Assembly: GCA_030706405.1 (NCBI GenBank)
Contig: JAUZOO010000005.1
Coordinates: forward strand, 186,001-250,000
DNA from: Bacteroidota bacterium
Lineage (GTDB): Bacteria; Bacteroidota; Bacteroidia; Bacteroidales; JAAUTT01
Length of the DNA: 64,000 bases
Direction of reading: 5' to 3'
This document shows positions 10,151 through 17,909 of the stretch, in pieces. Below the pieces are notes generated by a model. That model saw only the letters and a list, made by a program, of their open reading frames with translations, was not told where the DNA came from and searched no databases. The translations under genes were made by a program, and so were the position numbers. Numbering within the stretch: position 1 is the first letter of the stretch; each line of letters starts with the position of its first letter.

Positions 10151-10888
10151 TTACTTGAGAAACGCAGCTTCTGCCCGTCTTCTTATTTCTTTAAGCTGCT
10201 GTGCATCACAGCTAAATGCTTGTCCAAATTCTTTTAAAAGCCGATGCCCCTGCGATACAGTCGCAGGAGAAAATATTCGGGCCGAAGCATGATATTCGGT
10301 TGCCCGCGTAGTCTTTACCAGCATTTCTATATTATCCGGCCGTATTCCTGAACCCGGCATTATAATAATCCGGTCGCCGGCATACGTTACCAATTGGGCA
10401 ATAGTTTCCGCAGCCTCGTAAGCCTTCTCTGCTTGCCCGGATGTTAACACGCGTTCGCAACCCGCATCGATTAACCCGTCCAAAGCTGCAAACATATCCG
10501 GAACGAGGTCGAACGCGCGGATGCAGGTAACCCGCATGGGATAGGCCAAGTCTACAATCCTCCTCATCCGGGCAAAATCGATGTTGCCATCAATACGCTG
10601 TACACCGGTTGCAATCCCGTCGCAGCCCAATTGCTTACATTGCTTAATATCGTGGAGCATGATTTCGAATTCATCATTGGAATAATAAAATTCGCCTCCC
10701 CGTGGACGTATTAAAGGATATAGCTTCAGGTCAATTTCTTCTCTTACCTTTTTTATAAGCCCATAGCTGGGAGTAGTTCCTCCTTCAGCCGGATTCGCGC
10801 AAAGTTCAATACGATTTCCGCCTCCAAGCCGGGCATTCTGGCATCCTTCAAATGAAAAAGCACAAACTTCAAGTGTTATGTTAGTCAT
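10151..10888 (-). CDS. cutC: CutC family TIM-barrel protein
   Basis: This 245-residue protein has the full CutC fold: MTNITLEVCAFSFEGC at the N-terminus, GGNRIELCANPAEGGTTPS, PRGGEFYYSNDEFEIM, and TSGQAEKAY toward the C-terminus. No signal peptide is seen, so it is cytoplasmic. CutC was named for copper handling, but its biochemical activity is unsettled; the fold is an enzyme-like TIM barrel. It is the first gene of an otherwise purely glycosidase operon, 30 bases before GH2, which argues for a job in glycan breakdown-product metabolism rather than metal homeostasis. A Bacteroidota-type promoter lies upstream at 11037-11066. Confidence 0.93.
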   Translation of the reverse strand: MTNITLEVCAFSFEGCQNARLGGGNRIELCANPAEGGTTPSYGLIKKVREEIDLKLYPLIRPRGGEFYYSNDEFEIMLHDIKQCKQLGCDGIATGVQRIDGNIDFARMRRIVDLAYPMRVTCIRAFDLVPDMFAALDGLIDAGCERVLTSGQAEKAYEAAETIAQLVTYAGDRIIIMPGSGIRPDNIEMLVKTTRATEYHASARIFSPATVSQGHRLLKEFGQAFSCDAQQLKEIRRRAEAAFLK

Positions 10889-11021
10889 ATTATATTAAGG
10901 TCATTTATACTAAACAAGACGTGAAAATAAACGATAGTTGAAGCTTTAATAAAAACACCACCTACAAACCACTAAATATAGCTAAATTATAGTAAATATA
11001 CCATAATACTTAGATTACTTA

Positions 11022-11040
11022 TTTGTAAATTTGATACAAA
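11022..11040. promoter_or_regulatory. Inverted repeat, candidate ROK-repressor operator
   Basis: TTTGTA and TACAAA arms are separated by 7 bases (TTTGTAaatttgaTACAAA). The repeat overlaps the -7 element proposed for the leftward cutC operon and lies 125 bases before the ROK regulator gene. The rest of the 276-base intergenic stretch (10889-11164) is very A+T rich with no other clear signal. The operator role is inference. Confidence 0.45.
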
Positions 11041-11066
11041 CTTAACTATTATTCATTTATTTCAAA
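11037..11066 (-). promoter_or_regulatory. Bacteroidota-type promoter for cutC-GH operon
   Basis: On the minus strand TTTG (11066-11063) is followed after 18 bases by TAAGTTTG (11044-11037), matching the -33/-7 form of Bacteroidota promoters. Transcription would begin near 11030, leaving a leader of about 140 bases before cutC. Confidence 0.55.
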
Positions 11067-11164
11067 TGACAACTTCTGTAAAAAATTTAGTAAAGTATGT
11101 TTTTATTAAATAAATTTTTATTAGTTTTACAAAAGTTTCAAAACACCCTTTTGGCTATATAAAC

Positions 11165-12412
11165 ATGGAATTTCTACACTGGTACAATAAGTATAATGGA
11201 GAGCTTTCCGGGATCGAAAAGAAAAAATTCGTTCAGGAACTCAAAATCATTAAGTATCTGTATGTAGGCGGGCCAAAATCAAACGCAGAGATTTGTCGTC
11301 ATTCAAAAATTAGCGCCCCAAGCTCATTTGCGACATTGAACGAACTCACTAATAAAGGTTTGATCGAAAAGCAAGGCAGAGGAGAATCTATCGGAGGAAG
11401 AAAGCCTGATTTATACGGCATTAAAGACGACGCACTGTATGTATTGGGCATCGAAATGGGTAAGTATAAAACTAAAATGTCGGTATTTAACGGAGTAAAT
11501 ACCAATGTAACCGGCATTCACTCATTTCCGATTCAGATTGACAATAGCCTCGAAACTATTGACAAACTCTATAATAATGCTTCGGAGCTTATAAAAAATT
11601 CGGGAATCAATCCTTTAAAGCTAATAGCTGTAGGTATTAGTATGCCAGGGTTAGTCGATTCCCGGAAAGGGACCAACTATACCTATTTAAACTTTGGAAA
11701 TAAAACCGTAAAGGATATTCTTCAGGAAAAATTCAAGCTCCCTGTCTTTATCGAAAACGATGCAAAGGCCGTGGCTCTTGCTGAGTATCGATTTGGACAG
11801 GCAAAAGGAAAACGTGATGTGCTAAGCATTTTCTGGGATTGGGGTATAGGTTTGGGGCTTATTCTGGATGGCAAACTTTACCGTGGAACCCAAGGTTTTG
11901 CCGGAGAATTTAGCCATATCCCAATGGTTGAAGATGGCATTTTATGTCAGTGCGGCAAACAAGGCTGTTTGGAAACCGTGGCTTCGGGGTTTGCACTCTC
12001 CCGCCTGGCTGTGGATGGCATTAGACTTGGCAAAACATCCATTGCCCATTACCTACCCGAAGAAGATCTGGATAAAATTGAAGCCAGACTTGTTGTTGAT
12101 GCAGCCACCAAAGGCGACCAGTATGCAATAAACATCCTTGCCGAAATAGGCTATAACCTTGGTAAAGGACTGGCTATACTTATTCAGCTTTTCAATCCCG
12201 AAATGGTAATCCTCGGAGGCCGAATTGCCGAAGCCGGAGAATATATAACCACGCCTATCCAACAGTCCCTAAACACTTATTGCATGAGGCAACTCAAAGA
12301 ACCTTCGTCGGTAGTTGTTTCAGATTTGGGACAGAACGTTGGCATTATGGGGCCTGTAGCTGTGGCAATGGAGAATATTTTTGAATATTATATCAAAACA
12401 TCATCAAAATAA
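11165..12412 (+). CDS. ROK family transcriptional repressor (NagC/XylR-like)
   Basis: This 415-residue protein has an N-terminal winged helix-turn-helix (about residues 25-85; NAEICRHSKISAPSSFATLNE, GLIEKQGRGESIGGRKP) followed by a ROK sugar-binding domain. Seen in the ROK part are the zinc motif CQCGKQGCLE (about residues 261-270), ENDAKAVALAEYRFG and the C-terminal FNPEMVILGGR. ROK repressors of this build release DNA when they bind a sugar or sugar phosphate. Its place at the centre of the locus, divergent from the cutC-GH operon and upstream of nagB, the ROK kinase and GH20, suggests GlcNAc-6-phosphate or a related breakdown product as inducer. No other regulator of the locus (hybrid two-component or ECF/anti-sigma) is in the window. 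Confidence 0.92.
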   Translation: MEFLHWYNKYNGELSGIEKKKFVQELKIIKYLYVGGPKSNAEICRHSKISAPSSFATLNELTNKGLIEKQGRGESIGGRKPDLYGIKDDALYVLGIEMGKYKTKMSVFNGVNTNVTGIHSFPIQIDNSLETIDKLYNNASELIKNSGINPLKLIAVGISMPGLVDSRKGTNYTYLNFGNKTVKDILQEKFKLPVFIENDAKAVALAEYRFGQAKGKRDVLSIFWDWGIGLGLILDGKLYRGTQGFAGEFSHIPMVEDGILCQCGKQGCLETVASGFALSRLAVDGIRLGKTSIAHYLPEEDLDKIEARLVVDAATKGDQYAINILAEIGYNLGKGLAILIQLFNPEMVILGGRIAEAGEYITTPIQQSLNTYCMRQLKEPSSVVVSDLGQNVGIMGPVAVAMENIFEYYIKTSSK

Positions 12413-12430
12413 TTTTTGGTTTAGTAGAAG

Positions 12431-12646
12431 GTTGGTTTAGTAGTGATTTGTAAGTCAGCATTAAAGCCGGGGGTTAATTTCTCCCGACTTTAAATGCCTG
12501 ATTAACTAAAACAATAATTCCGTCCCAATTATTAACAGAAGAGAACTATAACGTCTTTGTTTTTATAGTAGTTGGTTTATTATTAGTGATTTGTAGTCAG
12601 CTTAAAAGTCAGGAACTCCATCTTTCCTGGCTTTTAAAGCCTGATG
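12431..12646 (+). repeat. Two imperfect copies of a structured leader element upstream of nagB
   Basis: Copy A (12431-12502) and copy B (12571-12646) share GTTGGTTTA, AGTGATTTGTA, GTCAGC and a closing TTTAAA(T)GCCTGAT. Between the shared blocks each carries a hairpin: AAAGCCGGG with CCCGACTTT in A, and TAAAAGTCAGGA with TCCTGGCTTTTA in B. The arms differ between copies yet both still pair. A shorter direct repeat TTGGTTTAGTAG occurs at 12416-12427 and 12432-12443. One copy could be a terminator for the ROK gene; the duplication suggests a regulatory RNA element. Confidence 0.6.
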
Positions 12647-12682
12647 ATTGTAACGACAGTTTATTTTAACATATATATAATC

Positions 12683-15013
12683 ATGACAAAGGAGAACATA
12701 GTGCTGTCAAAAGTTGAGGCAGCCTTTAATCAAGAGTCTGGTATCAAAGACCCATCAACTGCAATTCCCTATATAATCGTAGACAACTTCCCAAAATTGG
12801 GATTGTTTACAGCCCTTCGTTTCCTTGAGTGGGTATCTGAAAACCCCGATGGGGTGATCAGCCTACCCACAGGCAAAACCCCTGAACACTTTATCAAGTG
12901 GACTCAATACATTCTTGAAAACTGGAATTCCAAGAAAATTGAATCGCTCCGCGAAAAATACGGACTGAAAGGTGTTAAGAAACCTGAACTTAAAGGACTT
13001 CAATTTGTGCAAATCGATGAGTTCTACCCTATCAGCTCTTCGCAGCACAATAGCTTTAACCATTATGTGACCAACCTCTATATTAAAGGATTTGGGCTTA
13101 ATCCCGATAAAGCGCTTTTGATAAATTCCGATGAGATTCCTCTGGCAGAAGGCAAGCATTTCTCAGAAATTTTCCCCGACTATAACGTCGATTTGTCGCT
13201 CCGGTACCGCGAGTGCAAAACCACTTCCGAACAGCTTCAGCAACAATCTATCTTTATGATTGACAGTTGGTGCAGCAATTACGAACGTCGAATCCGGGGA
13301 AAAGGCGGAATTGGCTTCTTCCTTGGCGGAATAGGTCCCGATGGTCATATCGCGTTCAACACCCGTGGGTCGGACGAATATTCTTCAACCCGTCTTACCT
13401 CTACCAACTTCGAAACCCAAGCGGTTGCTGCCGGCGACCTTGGCGGGATTGAAATTTCGAGCAAACGCCAGGTCATCACCATCGGCCTCGAAACCATAAC
13501 CTACAACCCCGACGCGGTTGCTATAATCATTGCAGCCGGAGAAGCCAAGGCCGAGCTGGTAAAACAATCGCTCGAAAACCCGGTTGTAAATATCTACCCG
13601 GCAACCGTTCTCAATAAACTTAAAAACAGCAGGTTTTATATCACCGAGGGTGCAGCTTCCCGTTTATCTGACGTGGTGAGCCACTATTTTCATTCCGGCG
13701 AATGGACCCAGGAAAAGACCGAAAAAGCCGTGCTCGACATTTGTAAAAAGCTCAATAAATACGGACATCGCATTGTTAAGGACGATTTGCAGGCCGACAC
13801 TTTCTGCAAACTCATCCCCGATGTAAGCGACAACACCGTGCAGTCGGTTATTGATACCATCTCGGAGAAAATCGAAAAAGGCATGAAACATGAAGAAAAC
13901 CAGATTTTCCTTCATACAGGCCCACATCACGACGATATTCTACTGGGAATATTACCGTATATCTCAACTCATTTGCAAGACAGCACCAACAAATTCCATT
14001 TTTCGGTGCTTACATCCGGGTTTAACGCGGTTACCAACAAATTTGTCATCGACGTTCTGCACGATACCAAAAAATTACTCGATGCCAACCGAATTCAGAT
14101 GGTTAACTATCCCGATTTTTTTGAAGTAGGGTTCAAATTTAAATGGGATAAAGATGTTTACCACTACCTTACCAACCTTGCAGCAAACGATTCGCTGGAA
14201 TTAAAAAGAGGACTTTGCCACCGTGTAACACGTGCGCTTACCGAGATTTACGAAGTTAAAACCAGGGAACACCTCCGCGACACCATTAACGAAGTACTTA
14301 CTGTTTTGAAAAACAGCTACGACGGCGAAAAAGATCCACCCAAAGTACAGAAACTTAAAGGAATGATTCGTGAGTTTGAAGAAGAACTCGTTTGGGCTCA
14401 TTTCGGTACGCAGGTTAAAAACGTAGAGCACATGAGACTAGGCTTTTACAAAGGCGACATTTTCACCGAAATGCCTGAGAAAAAACGCGATGTTGCCCCT
14501 ATCCTTAACCTGCTGAAAGAAGTTAACCCAACCGTTTTAAGTCTCGCTTTCGACCCTGAAGGTAGCGGCCCCGACACGCATTATAAAGTATTACAAGCCA
14601 TTGCCGAAGCGCTAAGAGAATGGCAAAAAGAAAAAGATTTATCGGATCTCAGAATTTGGGGCTATCGAAACGTTTGGTACCGTTTTAACCCGGCCGAAGC
14701 CAATGTGGTAGTGCCCGTTTCGCTCAATGCCATGGCCTCACTCGACGCCTTATTCTCTAACTGTTATCTTAGCCAGGTAGACGCTTCGTTCCCGAGTTAT
14801 GAACTCAACGGAAAATTCAGTGCCTTATCTCAAAAAATATGGGTGGATCAGTTAAAAGACCTTCAATTGCTGTTGGGCAAGGACTTTTTTTATCAAAACA
14901 CACATCCGCGCATCCGATCCAGCCACGGTCTTATCTTCTTAAAAGAAATGTCTGTTGGCGAATTCTTAAAACATGCCCGCGAGCTTGAAAAATCAACCGA
15001 AGGAATACTGTAG
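12683..15013 (+). CDS. nagB: Glucosamine-6-phosphate deaminase fused to PIG-L/LmbE deacetylase-like domain
   Basis: This is a two-domain cytoplasmic protein of about 776 residues. The N-terminal half is a NagB-type deaminase (glucosamine-6-P to fructose-6-P plus ammonia): ISLPTGKTPEHF, QIDEFYP, FLGGIGPDGHIAFN (about residues 215-228) and TIGLETI. The C-terminal half, from about residue 400, is PIG-L/LmbE-like: HTGPHHDDILLG stands for the family's HPDDE metal site, and GSGPDTHYKV near residue 635 would give the distal His. PIG-L enzymes are zinc-dependent N-deacetylases of GlcNAc-containing molecules. I start at 12683 (MTKENIVLS), since the residues before it are not family-like and ATGs lie 39 bases apart. 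No NagA deacetylase is in the window, so the fused domain may supply that step. It is followed by a ROK kinase. Confidence 0.92.
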   Translation: MTKENIVLSKVEAAFNQESGIKDPSTAIPYIIVDNFPKLGLFTALRFLEWVSENPDGVISLPTGKTPEHFIKWTQYILENWNSKKIESLREKYGLKGVKKPELKGLQFVQIDEFYPISSSQHNSFNHYVTNLYIKGFGLNPDKALLINSDEIPLAEGKHFSEIFPDYNVDLSLRYRECKTTSEQLQQQSIFMIDSWCSNYERRIRGKGGIGFFLGGIGPDGHIAFNTRGSDEYSSTRLTSTNFETQAVAAGDLGGIEISSKRQVITIGLETITYNPDAVAIIIAAGEAKAELVKQSLENPVVNIYPATVLNKLKNSRFYITEGAASRLSDVVSHYFHSGEWTQEKTEKAVLDICKKLNKYGHRIVKDDLQADTFCKLIPDVSDNTVQSVIDTISEKIEKGMKHEENQIFLHTGPHHDDILLGILPYISTHLQDSTNKFHFSVLTSGFNAVTNKFVIDVLHDTKKLLDANRIQMVNYPDFFEVGFKFKWDKDVYHYLTNLAANDSLELKRGLCHRVTRALTEIYEVKTREHLRDTINEVLTVLKNSYDGEKDPPKVQKLKGMIREFEEELVWAHFGTQVKNVEHMRLGFYKGDIFTEMPEKKRDVAPILNLLKEVNPTVLSLAFDPEGSGPDTHYKVLQAIAEALREWQKEKDLSDLRIWGYRNVWYRFNPAEANVVVPVSLNAMASLDALFSNCYLSQVDASFPSYELNGKFSALSQKIWVDQLKDLQLLLGKDFFYQNTHPRIRSSHGLIFLKEMSVGEFLKHARELEKSTEGIL

Positions 15014-15017
15014 CAAC

Positions 15018-15067
15018 ATGCCGGACTACCTGAATTGGGTAGTCCGGCATTAATAACTACCTGAATT
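15018..15067 (+). promoter_or_regulatory. Hairpin with alternative pairing partner between nagB and ROK kinase
   Basis: A perfect 13-base-pair stem (15018-15030 with 15038-15050) has a 7-base loop. The 12-mer ACTACCTGAATT from its 5' arm and loop recurs at 15056-15067, so the 3' arm could pair with either copy. There is no long T-run after it. It may be a processing, stability or attenuation element. Confidence 0.5.
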
Positions 15068-15102
15068 CTATCATAATTGAATAATATTTTTTAACTTATA
15101 AC

Positions 15103-15972
15103 ATGGAAAGAATTATAGGTATCGATATTGGAGGTACCAAAATAAGCATGGGAAAAATAGCCGACAACAAATTGTTGACTGAATTAAACTTTCCAACTAA
15201 TGCGGCTCGCCCCAAAGAAGAAATAATAGAGGATATCATTAACGGCATTGGAAAACTTAACGATCCGGATGTGGTAGGAATTGGCATTGGCGTTCCCGGC
15301 CTTGTGGATGAAAAGGATGGAATTATCTACGACCTTACTAACATTCCTTCGTGGAAGGAAGTTCACCTCAAAAAACATATCGAAGATGCTTTTGAAAAGC
15401 CAGTGCGGGTTTCAAACGATGCAAATTGCTTTGCCTTGGGCGAAAAGGTATTCGGTAAAGGCGAAAAGTACAAGAATTTGGTAGGAATAACCCTGGGAAC
15501 AGGCGTTGGGGCCGGAATAATTGTAAATGGAGAGCTATGCACAGGCAAACTTTCAATAGCCGGCGAATTTGCCAGCATTCCCTATAAAGATCGCAATTAT
15601 GAATTCTATTGCAGCGGAAAATTCTTTGTCGAAAACTATGGATTAACAGGTAAAGAAGTTCACGACAGAGCGCTATCGGGCGATATTAAAGCGATTCGGA
15701 TACTCGACGAATACGGCGAAAACTTGGGCGATCTCATAAAAACCATACTGTTGGTATTGGGTCCCGAAGCTATTATTCTGGGAGGATCTGGCGCCAAGTC
15801 GTTCCGTTTCTTTCAAAAAGCCATGATGGAAAGTATCCGTCAATTTCCTTTCAAACGGATTATCAAAAATTTAGCCATAGAAGTTTCTAAAAATGAAAAA
15901 ATAGCGCTATTCGGCGCGGCTGCTTTGATATATAGCGATTTAGCATTCCAAAACAAAAAAACAACCGTATGA
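15103..15972 (+). CDS. ROK family sugar kinase (probable GlcNAc/glucose kinase)
   Basis: This 289-residue ROK kinase has no DNA-binding domain. The ATP-binding signature IGIDIGGTKISMGK is at the N-terminus, the catalytic aspartate lies in SNDANCFALGE (about residues 104-114), and LGTGVGAGIIVNGEL follows. The usual ROK zinc site (CxCGxxGCxE) is absent; only one cysteine remains in the matching stretch (NYEFYCSGKFFVE), and the usual GH of GELGH is replaced (AGEFASIPY). Between nagB and GH20, phosphorylation of GlcNAc imported from glycan breakdown is the likely role. Its stop overlaps the GH20 start by four bases (ATGA), indicating translational coupling. Confidence 0.85.
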   Translation: MERIIGIDIGGTKISMGKIADNKLLTELNFPTNAARPKEEIIEDIINGIGKLNDPDVVGIGIGVPGLVDEKDGIIYDLTNIPSWKEVHLKKHIEDAFEKPVRVSNDANCFALGEKVFGKGEKYKNLVGITLGTGVGAGIIVNGELCTGKLSIAGEFASIPYKDRNYEFYCSGKFFVENYGLTGKEVHDRALSGDIKAIRILDEYGENLGDLIKTILLVLGPEAIILGGSGAKSFRFFQKAMMESIRQFPFKRIIKNLAIEVSKNEKIALFGAAALIYSDLAFQNKKTTV

Positions 15973-17606
15973 AAGCTACCTATTCTGTAAAAATTCTATT
16001 CGTAATTATGCTTTGTTTAGGATATTGCCTAAACTTCAACCGGGTTACTGCTCAAAACACCTCAGCATCGGCCATCATTCCTATTCCTGCATCGATAAAT
16101 ACTGAAAAAGGCGAGTTCACACTCACCTCAAAAACAAAGATTGTGGTTTCAGACAATAATCTGGCAACTATCGAAACAGCCAAATATCTCGCCGATCAGG
16201 CAAAAATTCTTTGTGGTTTGAATTTGAGTATCGTAACTACTAGTAAATCGGTTAAAAATTCGATTGTATTAAATACCAAAGCTTCCGGTAAAAAAGAAAG
16301 CTACCACCTAAAGGTCGGAAAGAAAAACATTGTCATTAGCGGAGCCGATCAATCCGGATTGTTCTATGGCGTACAGACTTTACTTCAAATGATAAGTTCT
16401 GCCGCCGAAAACTCTCCAAAAATTGTTATTGCATGCGCTGATATTAATGACGAGCCATCATTTACATGGCGGGGAATGCACCTCGATGTATCGCGCCATT
16501 TCTTCCCGGTGGAGTTTGTTAAAAAGATGATCGATATGCTTGCCATGTATAAAATAAACACCTTCCACTGGCATTTAACCGACGATCAAGGCTGGCGTAT
16601 TGAGATTAAAAAATATCCCAAACTTACCGAAATTGGAGGCTGGCGTGACAAAACCATGATAGGCCATTATACCGAAAACGATCAGAAATTTGACAGTACC
16701 CGCTATGGAGGATTTTATACCCAGGAACAAATTAAAGACGTAGTGACCTATGCTCAAAAGCGTTACATAACAGTTGTTCCGGAGATTGAAATGCCAGGCC
16801 ATGCCGTTGCTGCACTCAGCGCCTATCCCCAATTTTCCTGCACCGGCGGTTCGTTTAAAACATATACCAAATGGGGCGTCAGCGACGATGTTTATTGCGC
16901 AGGCAAAGAAGAAACCTTTAGTTTTTTAGAAGATATTCTGGATGAAGTTGTAGCCCTGTTCCCAGGTCAATACATCCACATTGGAGGCGACGAGTGTCCC
17001 AAAACCCGTTGGAAAGCCTGTCCCGCTTGCCAGAAACGGATAAAAGACGAAGGCCTTAAAAACGAACTCGAACTGCAAAGCTACTTTGTAAAACGCATCG
17101 AAAAATTTATAGTCTCTAAAGGTAAAAAGCTGATTGGTTGGGATGAAATCCTTGAAGGCGGACTTCCCGAACGTGCAGCGGTAATGTCGTGGAGAGGATA
17201 TGAAGGCGGAGTAGAAGCAGCCCATACCGGCCACGATGTGGTGATGACACCCGGCGGCTACTGTTATTTCGACCATTACCAATCGCAGGATCAGACAAAC
17301 GAACCGCTCGCATTTGGAGGCTTCCTGCCTCTCGAAAAAGTTTATTCGTTTAGTCCCGTTCCCCCGGAATTATCAGCCGAAGAAGCTAAACATATCCTTG
17401 GTGCACAGGCTAATGTCTGGACAGAATACATCCCCACCGAGAAACAGGCAGAATACATGATTTTCCCCCGAATATGTGCTATGTCCGAGATTTTATGGTC
17501 ACCAAAAGCAAAGCAGGATTACACCCAGTTTCTTTCCCGCTTAAACGGAAATTTAAAAAGACTTCAAAAAGCTGGCATCAACTATCGTCCTTTAAAAACA
17601 AACTAA
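15969..17606 (+). CDS. GH20 beta-N-acetylhexosaminidase, secreted
   Basis: This 545-residue protein has a signal peptide ending near VTAQN. An N-terminal GH20b-like domain (about residues 32-155) precedes the TIM barrel. Family hallmarks are WRGMHLDVSRHFFPV, TFHWHLTDDQGWRIEI and HIGGDECPKTRW, with the catalytic Asp341-Glu342 pair. It removes terminal beta-linked GlcNAc (or GalNAc) by substrate-assisted catalysis; here it would expose the mannose arms of complex N-glycans. Several cysteines cluster after the active site (CPKTRWKACPACQ), a common feature of Bacteroidota members. Coupled to the upstream ROK kinase by a 4-base overlap. Confidence 0.96.
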   Translation: MKATYSVKILFVIMLCLGYCLNFNRVTAQNTSASAIIPIPASINTEKGEFTLTSKTKIVVSDNNLATIETAKYLADQAKILCGLNLSIVTTSKSVKNSIVLNTKASGKKESYHLKVGKKNIVISGADQSGLFYGVQTLLQMISSAAENSPKIVIACADINDEPSFTWRGMHLDVSRHFFPVEFVKKMIDMLAMYKINTFHWHLTDDQGWRIEIKKYPKLTEIGGWRDKTMIGHYTENDQKFDSTRYGGFYTQEQIKDVVTYAQKRYITVVPEIEMPGHAVAALSAYPQFSCTGGSFKTYTKWGVSDDVYCAGKEETFSFLEDILDEVVALFPGQYIHIGGDECPKTRWKACPACQKRIKDEGLKNELELQSYFVKRIEKFIVSKGKKLIGWDEILEGGLPERAAVMSWRGYEGGVEAAHTGHDVVMTPGGYCYFDHYQSQDQTNEPLAFGGFLPLEKVYSFSPVPPELSAEEAKHILGAQANVWTEYIPTEKQAEYMIFPRICAMSEILWSPKAKQDYTQFLSRLNGNLKRLQKAGINYRPLKTN

Positions 17607-17613
17607 AAAATAA

Positions 17614-17640
17614 CCGGAAAATGTTCGCAGCATTTTCCGG
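17614..17640 (+). promoter_or_regulatory. Hairpin downstream of GH20 / first leader copy
   Basis: A perfect 10-base stem CCGGAAAATG...CATTTTCCGG surrounds a 7-base loop. On the plus strand it is not followed by a T-run, so it is not a typical intrinsic terminator. A related hairpin recurs at 17830-17854 ahead of SusC, suggesting duplication of the SusC leader. These elements and the relic below account for most of the 303-base stretch 17607-17909. Confidence 0.55.
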
Positions 17641-17680
17641 CAAAACTATGTGAACGCTAATAACTAAAAATTACGAAACT

Positions 17681-17819
17681 ATGAAAAAAAAATAGAAACA
17701 CCCCTATCTCTAAGAGAGTAAACTTTACTCAAAAACCATTCCAAAACGACTCAAATTCAGTTATTCTATCACTGACTTTGATACTTAGTATTCTTCCCAA
17801 AGCTTGTAGGGCCACATAG
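17681..17819 (+). pseudogene. Frameshifted relic of a SusC-like N-terminus (signal peptide)
   Basis: An ATG at 17681 is followed by nine A residues and then TAG. If one A is removed, the frame stays open to 17819 and encodes about 45 residues: a basic start (MKKNRNTPISKRV) and a hydrophobic core (SVILSLTLILSILPKAC) ending in CRAT. This is the layout of a SusC signal peptide, and like the real SusC gene it follows a CCGGAAAA-type hairpin and a TGTGAAC box. It is most simply a decayed duplicate of the SusC 5' end. A base-count error in the A-run, or a real short peptide, are alternatives. Confidence 0.5.
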
Positions 17820-17829
17820 CTAGACTTCA

Positions 17830-17873
17830 CTGGAAAAATTCACAGATTTTCCGGTTAAATTTTGTGAACAAAA
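17830..17873 (+). promoter_or_regulatory. Second leader hairpin and palindrome upstream of SusC
   Basis: CTGGAAAA (17830-17837) pairs with TTTTCCGG (17847-17854). It is followed at 17860-17873 by the palindrome TTTTGTgaACAAAA, a candidate operator, whose arms resemble the TTTGTA/TACAAA repeat in front of the ROK gene. Confidence 0.45.
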
Positions 17874-17909
17874 CACAGATTCATTATACACTAACTAAAG
17901 AAAAAGAGT

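Noticed and set aside
17614-17640. Simple intrinsic terminator for GH20
   Set aside because: The stem is good but no T-run follows on the plus strand, and a similar hairpin recurs before SusC; kept as a leader element.
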